From positions 1-37,681 of the IMG/VR virus record IMGVR_UViG_3300042559_001825: 37,681 bases of DNA; one strand, given 5' to 3'. Under the pieces are notes generated by a model, which worked only from the letters and a program-made list of their open reading frames with translations, was not told the DNA's origin and searched no databases. Position numbers and translations under genes: made by a program. Shown piece after piece: positions 20,154 through 28,271 of the stretch; the stretch's first letter is position 1; each line of letters starts with the position of its first letter. Source of the DNA: a virus.

Positions 20154-21932
20154 ATGAGTTTTAAAATTAAGTTAAATAACATTACAGTACCTTCGGGTAA
20201 TCAGTTCAAAGTGTTCTACAAATTAGATAGTAGAACACCAGGATCTGTCGCATCACAAGGTGATAATGCTTGGGGTACGTTATATGGAACTTATACAGGA
20301 GGGACAACAACAAATATTGAAATTGATTTTTTACCAATCATATCTAACCCATATGGTAAACAACATTGGTTTAAAATTTTAGATACGATTACGGGGAGTT
20401 ATATTATAGAAAACATTTATATTCACGAATATGAATATTACACCCAATGTGTACCAACCCCAACACCTACTAATACACCAACATCTACACCTACTAATAC
20501 ACCAACTAGCACACCAACTAGTACATCAACACCGACTATTACACCTACAGGTACTTCAACAAGTACTCCAACATCGACTGTCGACCTAACAGTCACACCT
20601 ACCATAACAGGCACCCCAACTATAACTAGTACACCGATTATAACTGATACACCTACTATAACAAGTACACCAACACCAACAGAAGTAACAATTACAGTAA
20701 AATATCATGGACCAACAGAACCAATTGGAAATTTTGCATGTAATACCGGTACTGATATACAAGTTGTAATGGATAACACTGTTTTCTGTAATGCAACAAC
20801 ATATGTTAGTAGTTATTTCAATTCGATAGGAACTGGAACTTTTTGGATATCATATAATGGTAGTTACAGACAAATTTACCATGGTACTGGAAACAGTGCA
20901 ACACAATCTGGTACATGTAAAACATGTGTGGGAGTTGAACCAACATATTACTACTACGCAATGGGTGATTGTAATGATATGAGATATGCGGGTACTGAAA
21001 CAACCATTTTTGGTTTTGGAGCACCAGTAGTGGTTCCTGTTTGTATGACCTCCGCACAGATTACTCAATGGTATTCTACAGCTAATTTCGCACAACAAAC
21101 GTTAAGTATTGATTACGATGACCCTTGTGCCTTTGGTGAAGGTTATTCAGGTGTAACAGTTGGTAGAAGTACAACAGAATTAACAGAAGGAACTGTTTAT
21201 CTTGTTAGTGGACAATGTTTATCTGTTATTTCTATTAACGCAGAATACGTTGGAGAATGGGGTGTTGATTTAGACGGCAGAACTCCAATAGGTGGATCTA
21301 ACCCATGTGGTTCTTGTGACCCACCATTCACTGGTTATACATTAACAGGATATAGTGGTGTGACTTGCGATACAGGTGAAAATATCCTTGCGTTAACAAT
21401 ATTAGGATCGTTAGTGATTGGTAAGGTTTATGGAATACAACTATACAACGGAGCTACTCCTGCGGGTGATGCTAGATGTATGACTATCAACGCCAATCTT
21501 GGTCCTCAACTTACCATTACCGACCCAACAACTAATCCATATTCAGGATATCAAATATCAGATGGGGGACCATTTGTTTTAGGACAACCAATGTTCCAAG
21601 GATATGTGGATTGTCCAGCATGTAACAGTGTACCGAAAAAATATAAAATAGATGGTGTAAGGTGTGATAACGCAAGTTACAGTGTAACTGTGTGGTCCGA
21701 TACATTACCAACAATTGGAATTAATGATACGTTTAGAGTTAACGATTCATTCTTAAGTACATTCTGTTGGAAAGTAACCGCAAAAGATAACTATAAAACG
21801 GTTGTTTATAGTACACCTGAATTTAGTATATTGGATACGGGATGTGCACCTTGTGATGGGTCGTTACCATCAACTCCTACCCCAACTGATGGAGATGGAG
21901 GTTCTGGAGGTGGAGGAGGGTCCATAACTTAA
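20154..21932 (+). CDS. Stalked fibre/adhesin protein with large Cys-rich C-terminal region
   Basis: A 592-aa protein. Residues 1-98 are a head domain that includes RTPGSVASQGDNAWGTLYGTY. Residues about 100-180 are a Thr/Pro stalk ([12 protein letters not shown], then [14 protein letters not shown]) without LDC modules. Residues about 181-575 are a beta-rich region with many Cys residues, often as CxxC (CKTC, CGSC, CPAC, CAPC). It ends in a short PTPTDGDG linker and a glycine-rich tail. The start follows a terminator and a TATTTATG motif. Repeated CxxC pairs suggest metal or disulfide stabilisation of several small domains. A receptor-binding or decoration protein is the likely role; the domain family is not recognised. 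Confidence 0.8.
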   Translation: MSFKIKLNNITVPSGNQFKVFYKLDSRTPGSVASQGDNAWGTLYGTYTGGTTTNIEIDFLPIISNPYGKQHWFKILDTITGSYIIENIYIHEYEYYTQCVPTPTPTNTPTSTPTNTPTSTPTSTSTPTITPTGTSTSTPTSTVDLTVTPTITGTPTITSTPIITDTPTITSTPTPTEVTITVKYHGPTEPIGNFACNTGTDIQVVMDNTVFCNATTYVSSYFNSIGTGTFWISYNGSYRQIYHGTGNSATQSGTCKTCVGVEPTYYYYAMGDCNDMRYAGTETTIFGFGAPVVVPVCMTSAQITQWYSTANFAQQTLSIDYDDPCAFGEGYSGVTVGRSTTELTEGTVYLVSGQCLSVISINAEYVGEWGVDLDGRTPIGGSNPCGSCDPPFTGYTLTGYSGVTCDTGENILALTILGSLVIGKVYGIQLYNGATPAGDARCMTINANLGPQLTITDPTTNPYSGYQISDGGPFVLGQPMFQGYVDCPACNSVPKKYKIDGVRCDNASYSVTVWSDTLPTIGINDTFRVNDSFLSTFCWKVTAKDNYKTVVYSTPEFSILDTGCAPCDGSLPSTPTPTDGDGGSGGGGGSIT

Positions 21933-21947
21933 AAAAATATTAAAAAT

Positions 21948-22592
21948 ATGGGAACATTCAATAGAACGGCTAATTTAAACGATAGTATTTTTTTCCAAAG
22001 AGGAGTTGTAACGTCAACAAATCATTGGACTAGACCGTCATATCAAAAAGTTTATGATTTTTTATTTAATTTATATCTTAAATCAATGATTATAAAGGAA
22101 TATGATGTGTACCTAATGGGTGGAGTTTTATTTGACTTTAATAACACTTGGGATTTGGATATATGTCTTGTTGGAGGTAACCATACCGATAAAAAAATAG
22201 AAAATGATTTGAATTTTATGACGGATATGGGATTAAATCAATTTGATTTATTAATGGACGTAATTTGGTATGAACATCGACCATCAAATCTAAGATATGA
22301 CGAAATGGTTCAGAATGAATTTAAACCAGATAATATGATTCACAAAAAAATAGGATACACCAAAAAACAAATTAATGATGAATTTGAAGAGAGAGATTTA
22401 AGAAATAATCCCGATTTTATTTTATTGGGTGATTATTTGGTTCAAACAAATTCTAGTATAAACGGTAGATATAGTGAAAAAATAATAAATAAAGTTCAAA
22501 ATAATCCAAACCCTATAACAATAACAACATTTAGTGTTAATGATTTTTTAGAAAAAGGTGAAAGTTATTTTCTAAATAATACTAATCGTTAA
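21948..22592 (+). CDS. Nucleotidyltransferase-fold protein
   Basis: A 214-aa protein with the hallmarks of the Pol-beta-type nucleotidyltransferase superfamily: LMGG at 56-59, then DLD with D69 and D71, and a third acidic residue at D104 (LLMDVIW). Such enzymes transfer a nucleotide to protein, RNA or small-molecule acceptors, and the family also includes antitoxin-linked and aminoglycoside-type members. The C-terminal half is charged and unrecognised. It begins with MGTFN, the same five residues as the Hint protein at 19133. Being between fibre genes is unexpected and suggests modification of a virion or host surface component, but the substrate cannot be read from sequence. All three acidic residues appear intact. 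Confidence 0.75.
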   Translation: MGTFNRTANLNDSIFFQRGVVTSTNHWTRPSYQKVYDFLFNLYLKSMIIKEYDVYLMGGVLFDFNNTWDLDICLVGGNHTDKKIENDLNFMTDMGLNQFDLLMDVIWYEHRPSNLRYDEMVQNEFKPDNMIHKKIGYTKKQINDEFEERDLRNNPDFILLGDYLVQTNSSINGRYSEKIINKVQNNPNPITITTFSVNDFLEKGESYFLNNTNR

Positions 22593-22604
22593 ATTAAATA
22601 AGAA

Positions 22605-22612
22605 TATTTATA
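22605..22612 (+). promoter_or_regulatory. TATTTATA late-promoter-like motif
   Basis: TATTTATA ends 4 bases before the ATG at 22617, in the same TATTTATAACATATG arrangement found before the gene at 23775. This extended match makes chance less likely. Confidence 0.55.
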
Positions 22613-22616
22613 ACAT

Positions 22617-23744
22617 ATGTCATTTCCATCAACAATTACAATAACAGGGAGTACTAACATCACAAATTTCGACATTTACCAATGTCCAACTTCAGCCTGC
22701 ACAGGTTGCGTCGCAATCACTGGTAGTACTGGTGAAGATGTGAGTAGGATGAAATTATTAACAGGACACACTGTTACGGTTACTCAAGGATATAGATATA
22801 TTAAATTAGTGGCGAACACACCAACTTGTAACAATTCAGTTTGTATGGAAGTTGTTGGTATACCAGCATCAACACCCACACCAACTAGTACGCCTACACC
22901 AACGTCAACAATTGGAGCCACTAGTACACCAACTATAACACCTACTAGTACAACAACATCTACCCCAACTATAGGAGTAACCCCAACACCAACTATAACT
23001 GGTACACCTACTATAACTGGTACACCTACTATAACTGGTACACCTACTATAACGGGCACACCAACTGTAACTAATAGTAGTGTTCAAATTACTAATTGTG
23101 TAAGATTGGTAAAGGATGATGCAATAACAGGTACTGATTGTGCATTTGATAGAGTCCAAAGACACGAAGTGACGTTATATGACCCAACTGGTGCTAATAT
23201 ACAAGTTGCCACATATGATATAACCGTTACTTTAAGTGGTACGGATGCTGGCGTCTCAACAACGTGGGATTTAATTATTGAGACTGGACAATCATCGGCG
23301 TATGAAGATATTGTTACTCGTGAGACTCCAGATTGTGGTAACAGAGATGGTATGATAATTAGATATGTTTCTGGAATATCATCAATATCACCTAATAATA
23401 TCGATGAATGTGAGCCAGTACCACCACCAACAGGAACTACACTAAATACATTCTACCGTGGTCAAGGACTTTCAACTAGTATTGCTCATTGTGGAACTAA
23501 TTACATAATTAATTCACCACTCTTCTCAACCGCCACAATCATTAGTGGGTTGATGAATCAAACCGTTTACACCACTATTGATGGTACTACAGCATTTAAT
23601 GGGTTAGGTCTTTGGTATCCAGTTGCTTTAGATAATGCAACAAACACATTAAATGGACAATATAACGTTATAAAAATAAATTCGAATGGAGGTGTTGAGG
23701 ATATTGCGTTTGTGGCTGATTGCGGTGGAGTGGCTCCATTATAA
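22617..23744 (+). CDS. Stalked fibre/adhesin protein with TITGTP tandem repeats
   Basis: A 375-aa protein. Residues 1-80 are a Cys-containing head (CPTSACTGC). Residues about 84-155 are a Thr/Pro stalk that ends in four TITGTP units. The remaining 220 residues are a beta-rich C-terminal region with Cys in the strings ETPDCGNRDG and AHCGTNYI. The head-stalk-tail layout matches the genes at 14174 and 20154, but the heads and tails differ, so these look like variants on one architectural plan. A four-base spacing from the TATTTATA motif to the ATG suggests strong late expression of a leaderless message. The exact ligand or virion position is unknown. Confidence 0.8.
   Translation: MSFPSTITITGSTNITNFDIYQCPTSACTGCVAITGSTGEDVSRMKLLTGHTVTVTQGYRYIKLVANTPTCNNSVCMEVVGIPASTPTPTSTPTPTSTIGATSTPTITPTSTTTSTPTIGVTPTPTITGTPTITGTPTITGTPTITGTPTVTNSSVQITNCVRLVKDDAITGTDCAFDRVQRHEVTLYDPTGANIQVATYDITVTLSGTDAGVSTTWDLIIETGQSSAYEDIVTRETPDCGNRDGMIIRYVSGISSISPNNIDECEPVPPPTGTTLNTFYRGQGLSTSIAHCGTNYIINSPLFSTATIISGLMNQTVYTTIDGTTAFNGLGLWYPVALDNATNTLNGQYNVIKINSNGGVEDIAFVADCGGVAPL
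22992..23063 (+). repeat. 18-bp tandem repeat, four copies
   Basis: Three exact copies of ACTATAACTGGTACACCT (22992-23009, 23010-23027, 23028-23045) are followed by a fourth with three changes (23046-23063). Each encodes TITGTP, so copy-number change alters stalk length in steps of six residues without a frameshift. Confidence 0.88.
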
Positions 23745-23762
23745 TTAAATTAAAGAAAATAG

Positions 23763-23770
23763 TATTTATA
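23763..23770 (+). promoter_or_regulatory. TATTTATA late-promoter-like motif
   Basis: TATTTATA ends 4 bases before the ATG at 23775 and is followed by ACATATG exactly as at 22605. It is one of three copies with this four-base spacing. Confidence 0.55.
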
Positions 23771-23774
23771 ACAT

Positions 23775-25997
23775 ATGAGTTTTTTAAACAGTAGTAATTC
23801 AGAATATCTTTCAGCAAGAATAACCCAAAAAGGTAGAAATTCTATTGCTAAGGGTGAATTTATAATCAATTATTTTCAAATAGGAGATTCCGAATTTGAC
23901 TACAATTTAGCGTTTTCAGGATTAACGGGACAAACAAACCATCAAATGGTATTATCTCCAGTTGATAAGGAAAGTGGTGTGAAATACCCATATAAATTAG
24001 ATACGGCAACAAACGTAACATACGGTATACCAATTGAAAATTCAACAATAGAAACTGTAAGAAATGTAATGGGACCTGCGGGATTTGTTTCAGAATATAA
24101 TCCATATGATTCTGTTGAGTGTACGGGTTCGACAATTGAATGTATAACAGAAAGTATTAACATTAGTAATATAAATGGTGATAATGTTATAACCGTTCCT
24201 TCAGGACAAGTGTTTCAAAATTCTGAATATATTACCTTAGTCTTTGGTGAATTCAATGGATTAGATGAAAATCATCCAGTCATTAGTGGACACACAAATA
24301 GTTTAATTTATAAAATTATAAGCATAAGTGGTAATGTAATCACGTTAGATAGAAAAACACCAGATTTATCGAGTCTAAGTGGATTTGTTCAAATAGTTGG
24401 TAACAAATGTGAAATAGAATTCCCAATCAGTTCCGAAATATCTCCAGTATGTTCACCAACATCAATAGACCCAATGGATCAACATAATCCTTGGACACTT
24501 AACGTTGTTTGGGATGAGAAACCTATCGGTGCAGATGTTCAAGGTACAACTACAGATGAGAATTTAAGTGGATACACAAGTAACATTTATTTATCTTCAA
24601 AAGAATTCTTTGGATATAACTCAACAGGACAAACATTTCAAAATTTAACAGGTGGAACTATCACGGGATTCAGTTCAACAAATGTTAGCACAGGATTTAA
24701 AAATTCATTTGGTGAATTAATTGAAGTAACACCACAAGAACAAAGATGTGTTGCAATTATTCATTACTCAGAATTAGGTGATTTAATAAATGACCCAGAA
24801 AGATTCTTTAAATATGATGACTACATAAGTTATAAAACGGGAACAACGGGTGATGACATTTCATTAGTCGACGATAGAGAAGGTGAACCAATAAGTGATA
24901 CGGAATATTTTGAAATTTTTATTCCATTTATATCTTATCACAGAAATCCTACAAACTCAGACACAAACGGCGCTGTGTTTACAATGGACACAGTTAACTA
25001 TTATGTAAGACCTGTAACGGGAATTACCGAATCAAGATTCGAATTGTTATTTAGATATCTTTTAGATGAATCAGGTAATAGAGTGGGTAAAGTATTCCCA
25101 ACTAAAAAGATTGTTATTTTTGATGACCAAGAATTGGTTGCCATTTTAGATTATAGAAGTAATAGAAGATATACATTAGGAGCACCTAAAGTTGGATTCA
25201 CACCTGCGTCACTTAATGAAGCGTTAGTGTCTGGAACAACTGAACAAACTTTTTGGGTGACTTATTTATTTGAAAACGGAACAGGAAGTTTATTCAATGC
25301 ATTACCTTGTAACTATTTTACTAAAGTTTCAGTTAATTTTGATTTAGATACTTGTAACATTTCAAATCCATCAAATTTTACATTAAGATTTACTGGAGAT
25401 ACTTTTCAACATATGAATTATAGTTCAACATCTTCAAACGTTGACATATTCAAAACAGGATTTATGGCAAAGAAATTTAAAGTATTAATCCAAGAAACAA
25501 CAGGACTCACAAACAAATACCCAACAATGGGAGGATGGTCAGCAATTGATTGCACAACAAGGGTAGGTGGTGACGGTACGGCATATATTAATCCAACGGG
25601 AATGACATCTAATACGGTTGTCATTACAAAGAGTGATGTAAACGCGGCAACACCATTTGACTTAGAATCACATTTGTCAGGATTTGGTAGTAATTACATT
25701 GGTGATGCAACAACTAACGACTGGGGAGTTACTGCACCACAATTTGGTGATGAACAACCATTCCCTGGAAGTATTAGATTGGTGAGAGCAACAGATATTG
25801 AAGAGATGAATTTCTTGGTAAATTTACCTTGTAATCAATTTGACCAAACTCAAAATCCTACATACGTTAGTGGTAATAAATTTATAACTGAAGTAGCTTT
25901 ATTAAATTCAAATAAAGAACCATTGGTGGTTGCTAAAACTTCTATTCCGATAAAAAGATTAGGAACTCAAGTATTTGCGGTTAAGTTAGATTTTTAA
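23775..25997 (+). CDS. Large virion structural protein, 740 aa
   Basis: A 740-aa protein with no Thr/Pro stalk, so it differs from the adhesin genes before it. The N-terminus (ARITQKGRNSIAKGEF, then YFQIGDSEFDY) reads as an ordered domain found in phage structural proteins. The middle includes PERFFKYDDYISYKTG and a run of Asp/Glu-rich turns, and the C-terminus is beta-rich (KTSIPIKRLGTQVFAVKL). No catalytic motif, signal peptide or transmembrane helix is visible. It is the last structural gene before the replication block and has its own TATTTATA motif. A tail, neck or baseplate role is likely from context; I cannot identify which. Confidence 0.78.
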   Translation: MSFLNSSNSEYLSARITQKGRNSIAKGEFIINYFQIGDSEFDYNLAFSGLTGQTNHQMVLSPVDKESGVKYPYKLDTATNVTYGIPIENSTIETVRNVMGPAGFVSEYNPYDSVECTGSTIECITESINISNINGDNVITVPSGQVFQNSEYITLVFGEFNGLDENHPVISGHTNSLIYKIISISGNVITLDRKTPDLSSLSGFVQIVGNKCEIEFPISSEISPVCSPTSIDPMDQHNPWTLNVVWDEKPIGADVQGTTTDENLSGYTSNIYLSSKEFFGYNSTGQTFQNLTGGTITGFSSTNVSTGFKNSFGELIEVTPQEQRCVAIIHYSELGDLINDPERFFKYDDYISYKTGTTGDDISLVDDREGEPISDTEYFEIFIPFISYHRNPTNSDTNGAVFTMDTVNYYVRPVTGITESRFELLFRYLLDESGNRVGKVFPTKKIVIFDDQELVAILDYRSNRRYTLGAPKVGFTPASLNEALVSGTTEQTFWVTYLFENGTGSLFNALPCNYFTKVSVNFDLDTCNISNPSNFTLRFTGDTFQHMNYSSTSSNVDIFKTGFMAKKFKVLIQETTGLTNKYPTMGGWSAIDCTTRVGGDGTAYINPTGMTSNTVVITKSDVNAATPFDLESHLSGFGSNYIGDATTNDWGVTAPQFGDEQPFPGSIRLVRATDIEEMNFLVNLPCNQFDQTQNPTYVSGNKFITEVALLNSNKEPLVVAKTSIPIKRLGTQVFAVKLDF

Positions 25998-26035
25998 GCT
26001 TTACAATTCTTTATATTTTACTTATATATTGTATT

Positions 26036-26647
26036 ATGAGTATAGATGTAAAATTTAAAAACAAACCAAAAATTCTTGGTTTAGATATTTCAACTAAGAC
26101 CATTGGTTTTGCTTTGTTTGATATATCAGGTTCTAAATTATTGGAACTAACCCATTTTTCACCAAAGATTAAACCTCAACCTGAAGATAAGATTGAAGAA
26201 CTTATTAAGAAGGCGGATGCGTTTAAGAAACATTTGGAGGAATATAAAAATATGGGTATTACTCGTGTTATTATTGAAGAACCTCTTTTACAATCAAACA
26301 ACATTTATACTGTAGGTACTTTATTAAGATATAACACACTTATTTTAAAAAATTGTTACGATGTGTTGGGTATTTTACCAACATTTATTTCCACATACAA
26401 CTCAAGAAAATTTGCTTTCCCCGATTTAGTTGGTGCTAACGATAAAGGACGTAATGTTTTATTCGGTGGTTATCCAAAAGATATCGATAAGAAACACGTT
26501 ATATGGGAACACGTTAATGCGGTATGTCCTGATATTAATTGGTTATATGGAAAGAACGGAGTACTTAAGAAAGAAAACTATGATATGGCCGACGCGGCGA
26601 CTTGTGTCATTGGTTACATCAATATGTTGAAAGTTGAAAAAAAATAA
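26036..26647 (+). CDS. RuvC-like Holliday junction resolvase
   Basis: A 203-aa RNase H-fold nuclease that would cut branched DNA during phage recombination and before packaging. Motifs in order are LGLDISTKTIGFALFD with the first catalytic Asp at D17, VIIEEP with E81/E82, and NYDMADAATC with D183 and D186 near the C-terminus, the usual DxxD/H arrangement of RuvC proteins. The length is close to that of bacterial and poxviral RuvC-type enzymes. It is the first gene of the DNA-metabolism block and is followed by the candidate small RNA. A general RNase H-like nuclease is the alternative; the acidic set is complete, so activity is expected. Confidence 0.85.
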   Translation: MSIDVKFKNKPKILGLDISTKTIGFALFDISGSKLLELTHFSPKIKPQPEDKIEELIKKADAFKKHLEEYKNMGITRVIIEEPLLQSNNIYTVGTLLRYNTLILKNCYDVLGILPTFISTYNSRKFAFPDLVGANDKGRNVLFGGYPKDIDKKHVIWEHVNAVCPDINWLYGKNGVLKKENYDMADAATCVIGYINMLKVEKK

Positions 26648-26656
26648 TGAACTATA

Positions 26657-26688
26657 TTTCACTTTAAAAGAAAAATAGTTTATACTTA
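26657..26688 (+). promoter_or_regulatory. Host-like promoter before the small RNA
   Basis: TTTC (26657-26660), 20 bases, then TATACTTA (26681-26688). The same spacing of a TTTC/TTTG box to a TAnnnTTN box is seen before the genes at 30472, 33721 and 36284, and agrees with the known Bacteroidota primary-sigma promoter (TTTG, 19-21 bases, TAnnTTTG). Start of transcription is expected near 26695. Confidence 0.5.
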
Positions 26689-26694
26689 TAAAAC

Positions 26695-26766
26695 AGGACG
26701 GGACGGGTAGAAATACTCGTTTTGGTTGGTTTCCCCTGGGAGTGGTGTACCAGGGGATTTTTTTTT
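26695..26766 (+). ncRNA. Candidate small RNA of about 70 nt
   Basis: This gap has a complete RNA-unit layout and no convincing protein. After a promoter-like pair come a tandem GGACG GGACG, a hairpin of CGGGTA and TACTCG closed by a GAAA tetraloop (26704-26719, one G-U pair), a short GU-rich linker, and a terminator hairpin at 26732-26757 with a T-tract. GC content is clearly higher than in the flanking AT-rich DNA. It could act as a separate regulatory RNA or as a leader that attenuates the primase gene, whose ATG is 32 bases after the T-tract. No known RNA family is recognised. Confidence 0.55.
26732..26766 (+). terminator. Intrinsic terminator before the primase gene
   Basis: TCCCCTGG and CCAGGGGA form an 8-bp stem around a 10-base loop, followed at once by nine T residues (26758-26766). 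A start codon placed upstream of it would make the primase coding region run through this hairpin, so the ATG at 26798 is preferred. Confidence 0.88.
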
Positions 26767-26797
26767 GTCAAATTTTTTACGTATATTTCTACTAACT

Positions 26798-27739
26798 ATG
26801 GTAGAACATGAAATTGATTACTCAGCGGTTGTGGATATTCTCGAAGATATTTTGGGAGAACATAGACTGCACAATGACTACAAAGGACAGATATCGTTTG
26901 ACTGTCCTGTATGTTCTCACGATATCAAAGGGTTAGATGATGGAGACGGTAAGGGTAACTTAGAAATCAATTACAAGAGAGGTGTCTATAAGTGTTGGGT
27001 ATGTGCGGAAACTCACGATACTTACGGTTCTTTATATAAGTTATTGAAGAAATATGGTAATGCTAAACAATTAAAGAAATATTTGTTGTTAAAACCTGAG
27101 GATGACGGAGAACAACCAAAAAGAACTTTTATACAGGTTAGATTACCAAAAGAGTTTGTACCATTCAAAGACGCTAGTTTAGGTCTTAAAATGACCCCAC
27201 ATTACAAACAAGCATTCAACTATCTACAAAAAAGAAATATAACAGATTTAATGATTCAAATGTATAATATAGGTTTTTGTTATACTGGTCATTATGAACA
27301 TAGAATTATTATTCCATCTTACGATTCGGAAAACAGATTAAATTATTTTATTGCTAGGTCTTATTTGAATAATACCAAGATGAAATATAAGAATCCCGAA
27401 GTAGATAAAGAGAGTTTAATTTGGAACGAACATCTGATTAATTGGGATGAACCTGTTTACATTGTGGAAGGGGCATTTGATTCCATATTCTTACCAAATT
27501 CAATACCAATGTTAGGTAAGTTTATGACTCAAAATCTATTTGATAAACTTTATGACAACGCAAAGAAAGTTGTAATTGTATTAGACCCAGATGCTTGGGA
27601 AGATGCGTTTAGATTATACCATAAATTAAATTGTGGTAAGTTAATGGGTAAATTATGGATTGTTAAATTAGATGGGGATAAAGATATTGCGGATTTAAAA
27701 GGAGATTTAAGTGAATATGAAATAAAACAATTAGATTAA
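26798..27739 (+). CDS. DnaG-type DNA primase (zinc finger plus Toprim)
   Basis: A 313-aa primase that would lay RNA primers at the phage replication fork. It has an N-terminal zinc finger (C36/C39 in FDCPVCSHD and C66/C69 in YKCWVCAE) and a Toprim catalytic domain with E224 in YIVEGAFDS and D263/D265 in VIVLDPDAW, followed by a later acidic KLDGDKDIADL. It is much shorter than bacterial DnaG (about 580 aa) and lacks the helicase-binding C-terminal domain, like other phage primases. The start is set at the ATG after the terminator; an upstream in-frame GTG/TTG would translate the hairpin. The gene is 11 bases from the next one. Confidence 0.88.
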   Translation: MVEHEIDYSAVVDILEDILGEHRLHNDYKGQISFDCPVCSHDIKGLDDGDGKGNLEINYKRGVYKCWVCAETHDTYGSLYKLLKKYGNAKQLKKYLLLKPEDDGEQPKRTFIQVRLPKEFVPFKDASLGLKMTPHYKQAFNYLQKRNITDLMIQMYNIGFCYTGHYEHRIIIPSYDSENRLNYFIARSYLNNTKMKYKNPEVDKESLIWNEHLINWDEPVYIVEGAFDSIFLPNSIPMLGKFMTQNLFDKLYDNAKKVVIVLDPDAWEDAFRLYHKLNCGKLMGKLWIVKLDGDKDIADLKGDLSEYEIKQLD

Positions 27740-27750
27740 ATATAAACACA

Positions 27751-28266
27751 ATGATAGTAGAGAAACATTACAGGGTACAGTTGTTAGATGGTAAAGAAAC
27801 CACTACACTTTATGAGACAAGACAAGAAGCGGTTAGAGCCCACAGAGGTAATATCGTTAAATTAATTGAGGTTTTACCCAAACACACTAAACCAAAAGTG
27901 GTCACACCAACAAATGATCAACTTGCAATTGTTATTAGTAAACGTAGTAACGAAGATTTAGAAATTTCAAAAAGTTGTGGTTATGCGGTTATGTATAATT
28001 GTCCAAAAATGGATAAGATATATGATGGTATGAAATATCTTGAAGTATCAAATGATTATGTATTGGAGGCAACAATTACCAAGTTAGAGAAATACGAAAA
28101 GAGTATTCATCATCATTGGAAAGGTCCTGGATATAGACCAGATAAAACTTGGAAATGGGCAATATTTCATAAGGATGGTAAGTTAGTACCGAGAAAATCG
28201 GCGGAAGAAAGATATAGTAATCCACTTAAAGGAACTCAAGGTGGAATTAGTTATATTAAAATTTAA
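27751..28266 (+). CDS. Hypothetical protein, 171 aa
   Basis: A 171-aa basic protein lying between primase and the RecB-like nuclease with very short gaps on both sides, so it is probably part of the replication operon. The N-terminal 45 residues (YRVQLLDGKETTTLYETRQE) look like a small beta-alpha domain. The C-terminus contains an aromatic HHHWKGPGYRPDKTWKWAIF stretch. No catalytic set, zinc motif or membrane segment is convincing, and I do not recognise the family. A replication or recombination accessory role is inferred from neighbours only. Confidence 0.7.
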   Translation: MIVEKHYRVQLLDGKETTTLYETRQEAVRAHRGNIVKLIEVLPKHTKPKVVTPTNDQLAIVISKRSNEDLEISKSCGYAVMYNCPKMDKIYDGMKYLEVSNDYVLEATITKLEKYEKSIHHHWKGPGYRPDKTWKWAIFHKDGKLVPRKSAEERYSNPLKGTQGGISYIKI

Positions 28267-28271
28267 AAAGT

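Noticed and set aside
8980-23744. A diversity-generating retroelement acting on the fibre genes
   Set aside because: No reverse transcriptase or template/variable repeat pair with adenine-specific changes was seen; the repeats are ordinary stalk units.
26726-26797. An upstream start for primase at 26726
   Set aside because: It would translate the terminator hairpin and T-tract; the resulting residues are not primase-like, and the ATG at 26798 precedes the zinc-finger domain at the usual distance.
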